The notes: a model not told the origin generated them from the sequence alone. A DNA stretch of 9,973 bases from CAZFIO01 sp964519585 (GCA_964519585.1 CAZFIO010000078.1:1-9973); one strand, 5' to 3'; numbered from the stretch's first letter, positions 1 through 6,446 are shown. Numbers and translations are program-made.

Positions 1-380
1 CCATGTTTTCTTATTTCTACATTGTCCTCATCACTTAGGCCTTGGGCTACAGATGGATGTGGAGTGTTTGGGATTCCCAGTAGATAGTCTTTGATTGTCT
101 TATCAATACTTTTAAGTTCAAGATCCAAGTCCTTAATCTTTTCAGATAGATTCTTCATTTCTTCAAAGACTCCACTTACATCCTTACCTTCCTTTTTTAG
201 GGCAGGGATTTCTTTGGATGCCCTGTTTTGTTCTGCCTTCATGTTTTCAATTTCTACCAGGAGATTCCTTCTTTTGTTGTCCTCTTCCAGTAATTCATCT
301 ATAGGAAAGTCTGCATTTCTTTTCTTTAAGGCCTCCTTTACCTCATCTGGCTTTAGTCTAATTCTTCTTAAATCTAACAT
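1..380 (-). CDS. serS: Seryl-tRNA synthetase, N-terminal part (cut by window edge)
   Basis: Reading the minus strand from the ATG at 380-378 gives about 126 residues before the window ends. The protein begins MLDLRRIRLKPDEVKEALKK, the typical start of bacterial SerRS. Residues about 30-100 are rich in Glu, Lys and Leu and match the long antiparallel coiled-coil arm that grips the long variable arm of tRNA-Ser. The segment LGIPNTPHPSV (about 101-111) is the conserved end of that arm, just before the catalytic class II core, which lies outside the window. SerRS charges tRNA-Ser with serine in the cytoplasm. A strong GAGGAGG ribosome binding site lies just upstream of the start (about 386-392). 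The serine T-box leader 350 bases upstream supports the assignment independently. No break is seen in the visible part. Confidence 0.96.
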   Translation of the reverse strand, partial: MLDLRRIRLKPDEVKEALKKRNADFPIDELLEEDNKRRNLLVEIENMKAEQNRASKEIPALKKEGKDVSGVFEEMKNLSEKIKDLDLELKSIDKTIKDYLLGIPNTPHPSVAQGLSDEDNVEIRKH

Positions 381-385
381 AATCT

Positions 386-392
386 TCCTCCT
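386..392 (-). promoter_or_regulatory. Ribosome binding site of serS
   Basis: On the minus strand GAGGAGG lies five bases before the ATG at 380. It fixes the start of the truncated serS gene. Confidence 0.8.
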
Positions 393-450
393 CTTTTCTT
401 CTTAACAATATAAGTTTATAATTATTGCCTTAAGAACTTTATTTATTTTA

Positions 451-565
451 GTAGAAAACGACGCAGTCTCGAAACACAAATCTAGAGCTCACCTTGTTCG
501 CATAGATTTGGTTCTTGTTGCGTTTGACCTTCCATTGATTTGCAAAAAAACATTGCAAATCGGGT
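451..565 (-). repeat. Structured leader repeat, copy 1 (serS-proximal)
   Basis: This is a ~115-nt element whose second copy lies at 616-731, so the repeat period is about 165 bases. By hand alignment the outer parts differ at only a few positions: two in the first 25 bases and four in the last ~56. The inner ~33 bases are unrelated in sequence but still form a perfect 8-bp stem, CAAATCTA (477-484) with TAGATTTG (503-510), around an 18-nt loop. A second hairpin pairs GATTTGCA (537-544) with TGCAAATC (554-561). Similarity may extend upstream to about 430, where both copies share a TAAG...CTTTA...TT context. The element lies inside the transcript leader of serS, downstream of the T-box terminator. 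I do not recognise it as a named RNA family. It could be an interspersed repeat, and the functional strand is not certain. Confidence 0.75.
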
Positions 566-615
566 GTTCTATGAGACTTATTTCTTTATTGTGTTTATAA
601 GCTTTAATTGTTCCT

Positions 616-731
616 GTAGAAGATGACGCAGTCTCGAAACGCAATTTTATTCACTCGTTTCACTCGTGTAAAATTGGTTCTCGTTGCGTTTGACCTACCA
701 TCGATTTGCAGAAAAACATTGCAAATCGGGT
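616..731 (-). repeat. Structured leader repeat, copy 2 (T-box-proximal)
   Basis: Second copy of the element at 451-565. The inner stem is CAATTTTA (642-649) with TAAAATTG (669-676), again 8 bp and perfect although the sequence differs from copy 1. The loop is 19 nt and contains a duplicated CACTCG word. The distal hairpin pairs CGATTTGCA (702-710) with TGCAAATCG (720-728). It can be extended by TGACCTA (691-697) pairing with TAGGTCA (732-738), an extension copy 1 lacks. An outer helix between AAACG (637-641) and CGTTT (687-691) is also possible. The element ends right beside the T tract of the T-box terminator. Confidence 0.75.
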
Positions 732-735
732 TAGG

Positions 736-935
736 TCATAAAAAACTCCCGTCCCTATACTTAGGGACGGGAGTTAACCCGCGTTGCCACCCTACTTAAC
801 TTTAAAGTTCACCTTGTAAGTTAAAAGCTCCAGGACGGATTCAATAGTTCAACATACCAATTCCCACCAAGCATTGGCTCTCTTCAATGTCTCCCTAGCT
901 ACTATTTCCCTTCTTAGCTCTTTATTTAATTAAAG
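736..935 (-). ncRNA. Serine T-box riboswitch leader of serS
   Basis: On the minus strand the diagnostic T-box sequence GGGTGGCAACGCGGG occupies 778-792. Immediately after it comes a terminator with a 13-bp stem (744-756 with 763-775) and an A/T-rich tail. Further upstream, Stem I can be traced. AAGAGCT near 920 pairs with AGCTTTT near 825, and an AGTA motif marks the 5' side of the specifier loop. The distal part carries AGAG and TTGGTGGGAATTGG, typical of the Stem I head. A UCC serine codon at 839-837 sits at the specifier position by my hand folding. UGGC in the T-box bulge (789-786) would pair with a GCCA tRNA end, as expected for tRNA-Ser with discriminator G. Uncharged tRNA-Ser should stabilise the antiterminator and let transcription reach serS. 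Confidence 0.92.
740..775 (-). terminator. Regulated terminator of the serS T-box
   Basis: The hairpin pairs 763-775 with 744-756 (13 bp, GC-rich core, 6-nt loop). It is followed on the minus strand by six T residues (745-740). It directly follows the T-box motif, so it is the conditional terminator that competes with the antiterminator. Confidence 0.92.
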
Positions 936-938
936 TTT

Positions 939-968
939 ATTATATACCATAAAAGAAATTTATGTCAA
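939..968 (-). promoter_or_regulatory. Promoter of the serS T-box transcript
   Basis: On the minus strand a perfect -35 TTGACA (968-963) and a perfect -10 TATAAT (944-939) are separated by 18 bases. Transcription would start near 932, just before the 5' strand of T-box Stem I. Confidence 0.85.
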
Positions 969-997
969 GGCTTCAACCACTAGAATTTTCAATCCTA

Positions 998-1027
998 TTG
1001 CCATTTTTTCTACTCTTAAATTATTAT
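998..1027 (+). promoter_or_regulatory. Candidate promoter of the EamA transporter gene
   Basis: TTGCCA (998-1003), 18 bases, then TATTAT (1022-1027): one mismatch to consensus in each box. It would give a leader of about 70 bases and be divergent from the serS promoter. A second candidate, TTGATA (1061-1066) with TATATT (1085-1090), would start transcription almost on the ribosome binding site and seems less likely. Confidence 0.4.
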
Positions 1028-1106
1028 TCCTATTATATATCCCCTATATACAAATATAGATTGATAATAGTAATAGGCTTATGTTATATTGTTATGGGGT
1101 GAAATT

Positions 1107-2072
1107 ATGGATAAGAGAAAATACCTTCCTATACTTACAGGCCTTATATATGCTAGTATTTTTGGTCTATCATTTATATTTACAAAGATAGCCTTAGACC
1201 TGATGAGTCTAATGGAATTACTTGCTTCTAGGTTTTTAATTGCTGCAACTTCTATGACCTTATTGAAACTAACAGGAATAATAAAAATAGACCTAAAAAA
1301 CAAACCAAGAAAAGACATCATACTAGTGGCAATTTTCCAACCAGTCCTATATTTTACTTTTGAAACCATAGGTATAAACATGACCACTGCCTCAGAATCT
1401 GGGCTTATGACTTCCCTGACCCCTATTGTTGTCAGTATTTTAAGCGTTATTTTCTTGAAAGAACGCTTAAGGCTTCACCAGTGGGGATTTATAATCCTAT
1501 CTGTTTCAGGAGTTGTTTTAATAAACCTGATGAAGGGTTCAGTTGCACCAAGCAATTATCTAGGAGTCTTCTTTCTACTCTTAACGGTCCTAGTAGCAGG
1601 AATTTATAATATTCTTGCTAAAAAGGCCACAGCAGCCTACCAGCCCATAGAGATTACCTATGTGATGATGTGGGCAGGGGCTATAGTTTTCAACGGAGTA
1701 AATATTGTCAATTCCATAATAAATAAAAATATTTCCACCTATTTTTCCAGGTTATTTGCTATAGATGCTCTTGTGCCCCTACTATACCTAGGTGTCCTAT
1801 CATCTATATTTGCCTTCTTTTTATCAGTCTATACAATATCAAAGCTCCAGGTTTCCCAGGCAGCAGTCTTTGGGAATGTAATTACTATTGTATCCATAAT
1901 CGGTGGCGTAATAATCCTAAAGGAAAACTTCCACTGGTATGACTTTGTTGGAGGACTTATGATAATAGTTGGTGTTTGGGCTACTGTCTATTATGGGGAG
2001 GATAATAAGAGGCTCCCGGATAATGAAGAAGAAATTCAATCTAGCCTTAGCCAGGAGAACAGTCTTATATAA
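1107..2072 (+). CDS. EamA-domain DMT-superfamily transporter
   Basis: The protein (321 residues from the chosen start) is very hydrophobic and has the ten-helix, two-repeat layout of the drug/metabolite transporter superfamily. The first EamA half spans roughly residues 6-138, with TGLIYASIFGLSFIFTK as the first helix and an SLTPIVVSILSVIFLKERL segment ending the repeat. The second half spans about 150-286, ends in GVIILKENFHWYDFVGGLMI, and is followed by a short polar tail. An acidic or basic residue after the fourth helix of each half (LKERL, LKENF) is characteristic. It acts in the cytoplasmic membrane as a probable exporter or importer of small metabolites; the substrate cannot be read from sequence. 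The ATG at 1107 is preferred because GGGGTGA lies five bases upstream; an in-frame TTG at 1089 has no such site. It is a single-gene unit with its own terminator. Confidence 0.9.
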   Translation: MDKRKYLPILTGLIYASIFGLSFIFTKIALDLMSLMELLASRFLIAATSMTLLKLTGIIKIDLKNKPRKDIILVAIFQPVLYFTFETIGINMTTASESGLMTSLTPIVVSILSVIFLKERLRLHQWGFIILSVSGVVLINLMKGSVAPSNYLGVFFLLLTVLVAGIYNILAKKATAAYQPIEITYVMMWAGAIVFNGVNIVNSIINKNISTYFSRLFAIDALVPLLYLGVLSSIFAFFLSVYTISKLQVSQAAVFGNVITIVSIIGGVIILKENFHWYDFVGGLMIIVGVWATVYYGEDNKRLPDNEEEIQSSLSQENSLI

Positions 2073-2077
2073 AAACT

Positions 2078-2116
2078 TAAACCAGCCGTCTAAACTAAAG
2101 ACTTGCTGGTTTTTTC
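2078..2116 (+). terminator. Intrinsic terminator after the EamA transporter
   Basis: AAACCAGC (2079-2086) pairs with GCTGGTTT (2105-2112), with a possible inner helix GTCT/AGAC, followed by a run of T residues. It starts six bases after the stop codon. Confidence 0.85.
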
Positions 2117-2155
2117 ATTCCCTTTTCATGTCCTTATCCTTATTCTTACAGGATT

Positions 2156-2209
2156 GTAACTAAATCTTAATCAAATTTTAATATCTATCTCATAAGCTTA
2201 TTATATAAT
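2156..2209 (+). promoter_or_regulatory. Candidate promoter with Pho-box-like 11-bp repeats
   Basis: Three units of about 11 bases start at 2156 (GTAACTAAATC), 2167 (TTAATCAAATT) and 2178 (TTAATATCTAT). A perfect TATAAT follows at 2204-2209, with no good -35 box at the normal distance. Direct TTAA-type repeats replacing a -35 element recall PhoP/PhoB-controlled promoters. This is an inference from spacing and base pattern only. It would leave a leader of ~140 bases before the LtaS-like gene. Confidence 0.3.
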
Positions 2210-2330
2210 ATTGATTGGTTGGTAATAATCCTACTAGTTAATCCTTTCCATGGATATATTACATAAAGTTACCAGTAATATTTTATTATACAGAATGTAT
2301 AATGTAGGGTATGCATTTATTTAAGTTGAA

Positions 2331-2342
2331 GGAAAGTGGTGA
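2331..2342 (+). promoter_or_regulatory. Ribosome binding site deciding the start of the LtaS-like gene
   Basis: GTGGTGA (2336-2342) lies seven bases before the ATG at 2350. This favours 2350 over the in-frame ATG at 2311, whose upstream GTAGGGT is too close to it. Confidence 0.6.
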
Positions 2343-2349
2343 TTATCTT

Positions 2350-3552
2350 ATGAAAGATAAATTTATTAATAAAAAATATAACTTTAAAAAGAATATTATG
2401 CTTATACTCCTAATTTTAGGTGGTCTATTTAATGATTTTGTGCTAAGGGCCTTAACCATAGGCGATGCCTTCTATTGGAAGCCCCTAGTGGCAAGTATAG
2501 GGATTTTAATACTTATTAGTTTTTTAGCTATGTTTTTATCCTATAAAAATAGGAACATAGTCTATGTAATACTATCTATTGGTTTTAGCCTCATTTCTAT
2601 AGCTAACTACCTATATTACCAACACTATAATTCATTTATATCCTTTTCTTTGGTTAAACAGATATCACAAATCAAGGAAATAGGAAATACCTTTGCAAAA
2701 ACTTTGGACCTTAAGATATTAATATTTACCCTGCCACCACTTGTCTTAATAAGTGTAATAAAAAGGTTAAATAAGATTAACTTCTTTGAGGAAATTGAGG
2801 CAAGCAGGAGTAAAAAAGAGATTTTTAGACCCCTACTTATTGGGTCACTTATCCTGTCCCTTATTTTTACGACCTTGACTACTACAGATCTAAGTCGCTT
2901 AGTTAAGCAGTGGAACAGGCCCTATATTGTTGAACAACTGGGGATTTATTCCTTTACTACTGCCGATCTCTTTAAAAATATCTCTTTAAGAAGACTGCCT
3001 CCTATGGAGGATGAGGAAGTTGAATCAGTACTAGAAGATTTAATTGCCAGCAATAAAAGTAAACATAAGGAAAATGAGTTTACAGGTATATTTAAGGACA
3101 GGGATGTTTATGTGATCCACTATGAAAGTGCACAAAACTTTGCCATGGATTTAGAATTTGAAGATGGTAGTGTTACCCCTTTCCTGAATAAACTTGCCTC
3201 GGAGGGTATGTTCTTCGAAAACTTTTACCCTCAGCACTCAGTTGGTACCTCTAGTGATTCAGAATTTACTTTTTCTACATCCCTACTTCCTATTAACAAT
3301 GGGACTGTATTTATGACCCATGCAAATAGGGATTATGAAAGCATACAAAAACTCCTTAAGTCTAGGGGCTACTATACCATGAGCATGCATGGAAACAATG
3401 GAGATTTTTGGAACAGGAATGTTATGCACAAGAGCCTAGGCTATGATAGGTTTTTTAGTGCCAGTGACTATGAAATAGATGAAGAAATAGGCCTTGGACT
3501 AAGTGATATGTCCTTCTTTAGACAGTCTATAGAGAAGATTAAGCAGCTATAA
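2350..3552 (+). CDS. LtaS-like protein, N-terminal portion (membrane domain and first half of sulfatase domain)
   Basis: The portion has 400 residues from the ATG at 2350. About five hydrophobic helices lie at roughly 14-34, 46-64, 69-90, 121-138 and 160-180. A linker follows, then the start of the alkaline-phosphatase/sulfatase fold. HYESAQNF carries Glu259, which corresponds to the metal-binding Glu255 of S. aureus LtaS. VGTSSDSEF (298-306) corresponds to the nucleophile region GKTSDSEF; the exact nucleophile here is Thr300 or Ser301. MHGNNGDFWNR (346-356) holds the His, Trp and Arg of the substrate pocket. The frame ends at TAA right after IEKIKQL, in the middle of the catalytic domain. 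A product of this length would be a membrane-anchored, inactive fragment. The upstream in-frame ATG at 2311 would add 13 residues. Confidence 0.8.
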   Translation: MKDKFINKKYNFKKNIMLILLILGGLFNDFVLRALTIGDAFYWKPLVASIGILILISFLAMFLSYKNRNIVYVILSIGFSLISIANYLYYQHYNSFISFSLVKQISQIKEIGNTFAKTLDLKILIFTLPPLVLISVIKRLNKINFFEEIEASRSKKEIFRPLLIGSLILSLIFTTLTTTDLSRLVKQWNRPYIVEQLGIYSFTTADLFKNISLRRLPPMEDEEVESVLEDLIASNKSKHKENEFTGIFKDRDVYVIHYESAQNFAMDLEFEDGSVTPFLNKLASEGMFFENFYPQHSVGTSSDSEFTFSTSLLPINNGTVFMTHANRDYESIQKLLKSRGYYTMSMHGNNGDFWNRNVMHKSLGYDRFFSASDYEIDEEIGLGLSDMSFFRQSIEKIKQL

Positions 3553-3576
3553 GAAGAGGAAGAGGGCCTACCAATT

Positions 3577-4308
3577 ATGGCAACCCTTATTACTCTGACA
3601 AACCACTACCCCTTTGATGACCTAGACAAGTATGGGGAATTTAGTGTGGGGCATTTAGAGGAAACGGATATAGGAAACTACCTAAAATCCTTCCATTATG
3701 CAGACATGGCCCTGGAATCCTTTGTAGAAGGTATGGATGAAGCAGGCCTCCTGGACAATGCAGTCCTGGTCTTGTATGGAGACCACCATGCAAGGATATC
3801 TAAGGATGACTATGAGAAAGTATATAATTACAATGAGGAAGAAGAAACTTACTATGGTAAGGAAGATGAAGAATACAAAACAATCAGTGGTGCCTTCCTT
3901 AAATCCTTAAGGAAAACACCCTTTATTATCTGGACTAAGGATGGAAAAATTAACGAAAAAGTAACAACCCCCATGGGGATGATTGATGCCCTTCCCACCC
4001 TTGGAAATATGTTGGGTGTTTCTAATCCCTACCAATTGGGCAATGATATAATGTCAGTAGATGACAATATAGTGGTATTCCCTGATGGTAGCTGGCTAGA
4101 TAAGGAATCATATTACTCAGTATCTACTTCCAGCCTTTATAGTTTTTATTCTGATGAAGTGGAGAAAGAAAGTGACCAAGTATATGATCTAGAAACCCTA
4201 GAACACCCTATTCAACTATCAAACAATATTATCCAAAATGATTTAATTAGGCTTTACAATATAATGATGGCAAACAGGACAAATAAAACTATGCAAAATT
4301 CCTTTTAA
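3577..4308 (+). CDS. LtaS-like protein, C-terminal portion of the sulfatase domain
   Basis: This is the continuation of the gene after the internal stop; coding similarity really resumes at 3553. From the ATG at 3577 it gives 243 residues. ITLTNHYPF (5-13) matches the LITLTNHYPF segment of LtaS, including the substrate-binding His. VLYGDHHA (65-72) matches the Asp-His metal ligands. TPFIIWTKDGK, GMIDALPTLGNMLGV and the later NGDLFRFY-like segment NDLIRLYNIM are further family landmarks. It has no signal peptide or membrane helix, so if made alone by restart it would stay in the cytoplasm. The purine-rich AGAGGAAGAGGG upstream (from 3555) could act as a ribosome binding site by chance. An acidic insert with YNEEEETYYGKEDEE lies at about 96-110. 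Confidence 0.75.
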   Translation: MATLITLTNHYPFDDLDKYGEFSVGHLEETDIGNYLKSFHYADMALESFVEGMDEAGLLDNAVLVLYGDHHARISKDDYEKVYNYNEEEETYYGKEDEEYKTISGAFLKSLRKTPFIIWTKDGKINEKVTTPMGMIDALPTLGNMLGVSNPYQLGNDIMSVDDNIVVFPDGSWLDKESYYSVSTSSLYSFYSDEVEKESDQVYDLETLEHPIQLSNNIIQNDLIRLYNIMMANRTNKTMQNSF

Positions 4309-4350
4309 TATGATAAAATATTCTTATCAGACTAGATTAGGAGAGATTTT

Positions 4351-5016
4351 ATGGACAAAAGAACTAAAGATCAATATATTTTACTAGCAGAGTTTTTACA
4401 CAAGACTCTAGGGCCAGAATATGAAATTGTCCTGCATGATTTTGATAATGGGGACCATTCCATTGCCTATATAGCCAATGGACATATTAGCGGTAGGGAT
4501 AAGGAAAATACCCAGGCTAAAAAGTTTCTTAGTTTTATAGATGAAGAAACTGTGGCTAAAAACAATTATGTGGTAAGCAATAAGGGTGTTGCCATGAGCA
4601 ACAAGGTAACACGAACATCTTCGTTTTTTATAAAAGATGAGGATAATAATTTAACAGGTATGCTATGTATAAGCTTCGATGGTAGCAAGTATGTAAATTT
4701 AGCCAAAAATATACTTCAATTAACCTACATGGAAAATGCATCTATAGAAAATGAAAGACTCTATAATTATGATTTTGTAGATGATATAACCAATGTAATT
4801 TCCTCTGTAACTGATAATGCCATGGATACTACACTGGAATTTGCAAATATACCAATCGAAAGGCTTACCCAGGAAGAAAAAGTTGATGTTGTAAGGCAAC
4901 TTTATGATAAGGGTGTCTTTATGATCAAGGGAGCTGTAAGTGAAGTGGCAGAAAAACTAGCCGTATCAGAAGCTACCCTTTACAGATATATAAGAATGGT
5001 AACTAAAGAAAAATAA
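4351..5016 (+). CDS. YheO/DauR-family PAS-HTH transcriptional regulator
   Basis: The protein has 221 residues and two parts. Residues about 7-115 form a YheO-type PAS-like domain (LLAEFLHKTLGPEYEIVLHDF, then the IANGHISGRD and LTGMLCISFD segments), thought to sense a small ligand. Residues about 168-216 form the HTH_22 DNA-binding domain. It carries the family signature RLTQEEKVDVVRQLYDKGVF, then VSEVAEKLAVSEATLYRYI, where SEATLYRYI is the recognition helix. The ATG at 4351 has AGGAGAG eight bases upstream. The gene follows the LtaS-like gene by 42 bases with no clear terminator between, so partial cotranscription is possible. It converges on tnaA. DauR-type regulators often sit beside amino acid catabolism genes, so control of tnaA is a reasonable guess, not shown by sequence. 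The ligand is unknown. Confidence 0.9.
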   Translation: MDKRTKDQYILLAEFLHKTLGPEYEIVLHDFDNGDHSIAYIANGHISGRDKENTQAKKFLSFIDEETVAKNNYVVSNKGVAMSNKVTRTSSFFIKDEDNNLTGMLCISFDGSKYVNLAKNILQLTYMENASIENERLYNYDFVDDITNVISSVTDNAMDTTLEFANIPIERLTQEEKVDVVRQLYDKGVFMIKGAVSEVAEKLAVSEATLYRYIRMVTKEK

Positions 5017-5053
5017 AGGTCCTAGGAGAAAGACTCCTAGGACCTATTTTTTT
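5017..5053. terminator. Shared bidirectional terminator between the regulator and tnaA
   Basis: A perfect 12-bp stem (5017-5028 with 5034-5045), AGGTCCTAGGAG and its complement, has a 5-nt loop. On the plus strand it is followed by ATTTTTTT, a strong terminator for the regulator gene. On the minus strand it begins just after the tnaA stop and is followed by TTTATTTTTCTTT, so it can also end tnaA transcription. Confidence 0.93.
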
Positions 5054-6434
5054 ATTTTAATGGCTCAAGGTGAGCTTGGAAGTGACGTAGAATTGGTGGT
5101 TCCCAAGTTATTCTATATCCTTTTACTTCTGCTGCTCTTTCTTTTATTGCTATTAGGGCATCTGCCATTATATCAATATGTGATTGAGTGTAAACCCTTC
5201 TTGGTATAGCTAGTCTTGTAAACTCAAAATCTGCCTGTAATTGCTCTCCTGTATCAGGATCGTTTCCTAGCATATAGGAGCCTATATCACAAGATCTTAT
5301 TCCAGCTTCTAGGTAGAGTTCCACTGCAAGTGCTTGGCCTGGGAATTCATTGTATGGTAGGTGGGGGAACATTGCCTTTGCATCAACAAATACTCCGTGT
5401 CCTCCAACTGGTGATTGGTAAGCAATTCCTGCTTCATCTAATCTAGCTGCCAAGTATTCCATTTGCCCATTTCTGTAGGCTAGGTAGTTCTCATCTAGTC
5501 CTTCATATAGACCTATTGCAAGAGATTCTAAGTCTCTTCCTGATAATCCACCATAGGTTGTAAATCCTTCAAAGGAGATGGTTCTTCCTTTTGTTAATTG
5601 GAATAATTCTTCATCTTCTTTTACTCCTAATAGTCCACCCATGTTTACAATGGCATCTTTTTTAGCACTCATAGTAAAGATGTCTGCATAGGAGAACATT
5701 TCTTTTATAATATCTTTAATGGAAGAATTTTTAAATTCTTCTTCTCTTTGTTTTATGAAATAGGCATTTTCAGCATATCTTGCTGCGTCTATAACTAGCT
5801 TAATTCCATATTTCTTTGCAACTTCTGCTACTTGTCTCATGTTTGCAATTGATACTGGTTGGCCACCGGCAGAGTTGTTTGTAATAGTCATTACTATAAC
5901 TCCAACTTTTTCCTTGCCATATTCATTGATTAATTTTTCTAATTTAACTACATCCATGTTCCCTTTAAAAGGCGCTCTATGGCTTGGGTCTTTTGCTTCT
6001 TCTACTACACAGTCAACTGCCCTAGCTCCAGCTATTTCAACATGGGCTCTTGTTGTATCAAAGTGCATATTTGATATGGAGACTTTACCTTCATCTAATA
6101 GTAGGCCAAATAATACTTTTTCTGCAGCCCTACCTTGGTGAACTGGTTGGATAAATTTATATCCAAATATATCTTGTCCAGCTTCTAGTAGATTGTAGTA
6201 AGATCTACCACCTGCATAAGCCTCGTCACCCCTCATTACTCCTGCCCATTGGGAGTCACTCATAGCATTTGTTCCACTGTCAGTTAATAGGTCAATGTAA
6301 ACGTCTTCACCTTTAAGAGCAAATAGGTTGAAGTTAGCTTCTTTAATTCTTTCAGCTCTTTCTTCCCTAGTCAACATCTTAATAGGTTCTACCATCTTAA
6401 TTCTAAATGGTTCTGGTACATACTTGATAGTCAT
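5052..6434 (-). CDS. tnaA: Tryptophanase (tryptophan indole-lyase)
   Basis: The protein is 460 residues, full length for the beta-eliminating lyase family. This cytoplasmic, PLP-dependent enzyme splits L-tryptophan into indole, pyruvate and ammonia. Landmarks in order: EPFRIKMVEPIK; DLLTDSGTNAMSD (49-60); GDEAYAGGRSYY; PVHQGRAAEK (97-106); TITNNSAGGQPVS; the pyridine-nitrogen Asp216 in VIDAARYAENAYFIKQRE; SAKKDA with Lys259 as the PLP lysine; the Arg407 region FTRLAIPRRVYTQ. It is called tryptophanase rather than tyrosine phenol-lyase because of His451 in LRHF (phenol-lyase has Phe there), the SRSYY segment and IGSYMLGNDPDTG. GGAGGT lies seven bases before the ATG at 6434. It has its own promoter and a convergent terminator, so it appears monocistronic. 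No tryptophan permease gene follows it. Substrate choice within the family is inferred from these residues. Confidence 0.93.
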   Translation of the reverse strand: MTIKYVPEPFRIKMVEPIKMLTREERAERIKEANFNLFALKGEDVYIDLLTDSGTNAMSDSQWAGVMRGDEAYAGGRSYYNLLEAGQDIFGYKFIQPVHQGRAAEKVLFGLLLDEGKVSISNMHFDTTRAHVEIAGARAVDCVVEEAKDPSHRAPFKGNMDVVKLEKLINEYGKEKVGVIVMTITNNSAGGQPVSIANMRQVAEVAKKYGIKLVIDAARYAENAYFIKQREEEFKNSSIKDIIKEMFSYADIFTMSAKKDAIVNMGGLLGVKEDEELFQLTKGRTISFEGFTTYGGLSGRDLESLAIGLYEGLDENYLAYRNGQMEYLAARLDEAGIAYQSPVGGHGVFVDAKAMFPHLPYNEFPGQALAVELYLEAGIRSCDIGSYMLGNDPDTGEQLQADFEFTRLAIPRRVYTQSHIDIMADALIAIKERAAEVKGYRITWEPPILRHFQAHLEPLK

Positions 6435-6440
6435 ACTCTT

Positions 6441-6446
6441 ACCTCC
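6441..6446 (-). promoter_or_regulatory. Ribosome binding site of tnaA
   Basis: GGAGGT on the minus strand, six bases clear of the ATG. It is a near-consensus site that confirms the tnaA start. Confidence 0.85.

Larger units (their letters stand above)
2350..4308 (+). pseudogene. LtaS-like phosphoglycerol transferase gene interrupted by one in-frame TAA
   Basis: The stretches 2350-3552 and 3577-4308 are in the same reading frame and are separated only by a TAA at 3550-3552. Read through that codon, the frame gives a 652-codon gene, within the usual LtaS length of roughly 600-650. It has five N-terminal membrane helices and a complete extracellular sulfatase-fold domain. Residues aligned with the known S. 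aureus LtaS metal and substrate ligands are divided by the stop. The Glu, Thr/Ser, His and Trp motifs lie before it; the NHYPF histidine and GDHH lie after it. Neither half alone could be an enzyme. No other lesion is seen, which fits a recent nonsense mutation, a sequencing error, or less likely readthrough. The family polymerises glycerol phosphate from phosphatidylglycerol onto a lipid anchor outside the cell. Confidence 0.75.

Noticed and set aside
91..405. Plus-strand open frame of 104 codons
   Set aside because: It is the antisense shadow of serS; the serS frame carries a recognised domain and a strong ribosome binding site, while this one has biased Ser/Leu/Phe content and no such site.
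430..731. The two leader repeats as a CRISPR array or insertion sequence remnant
   Set aside because: Only two long units, no 25-40 base repeat/spacer pattern, no transposase fragments and no clear target-site duplication.
1969..2163. Plus-strand open frame of 64 codons overlapping the end of the transporter gene
   Set aside because: It lies out of frame inside the transporter and runs through its terminator hairpin; no ribosome binding site.
2295..2303. TATAAT at 2298 as the main LtaS-gene promoter
   Set aside because: No acceptable -35 box at 16-18 bases and no extended -10 TG in the right place; kept only as an alternative start.
3550..3552. Programmed recoding or selenocysteine at the internal stop
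   Set aside because: The codon is TAA, not TGA, no adjacent structured signal is apparent, and other genes in the window end normally at TAA or TAG, so reassignment is not supported.
4311..4328. GATAA...TTATC hairpin between the LtaS-like gene and the regulator as a terminator
   Set aside because: Only five A/T-rich pairs and no T run after it; too weak to support.
5839..6141. Plus-strand open frame antisense to tnaA
   Set aside because: Antisense shadow of a well-supported tryptophanase; no start signals or family features.
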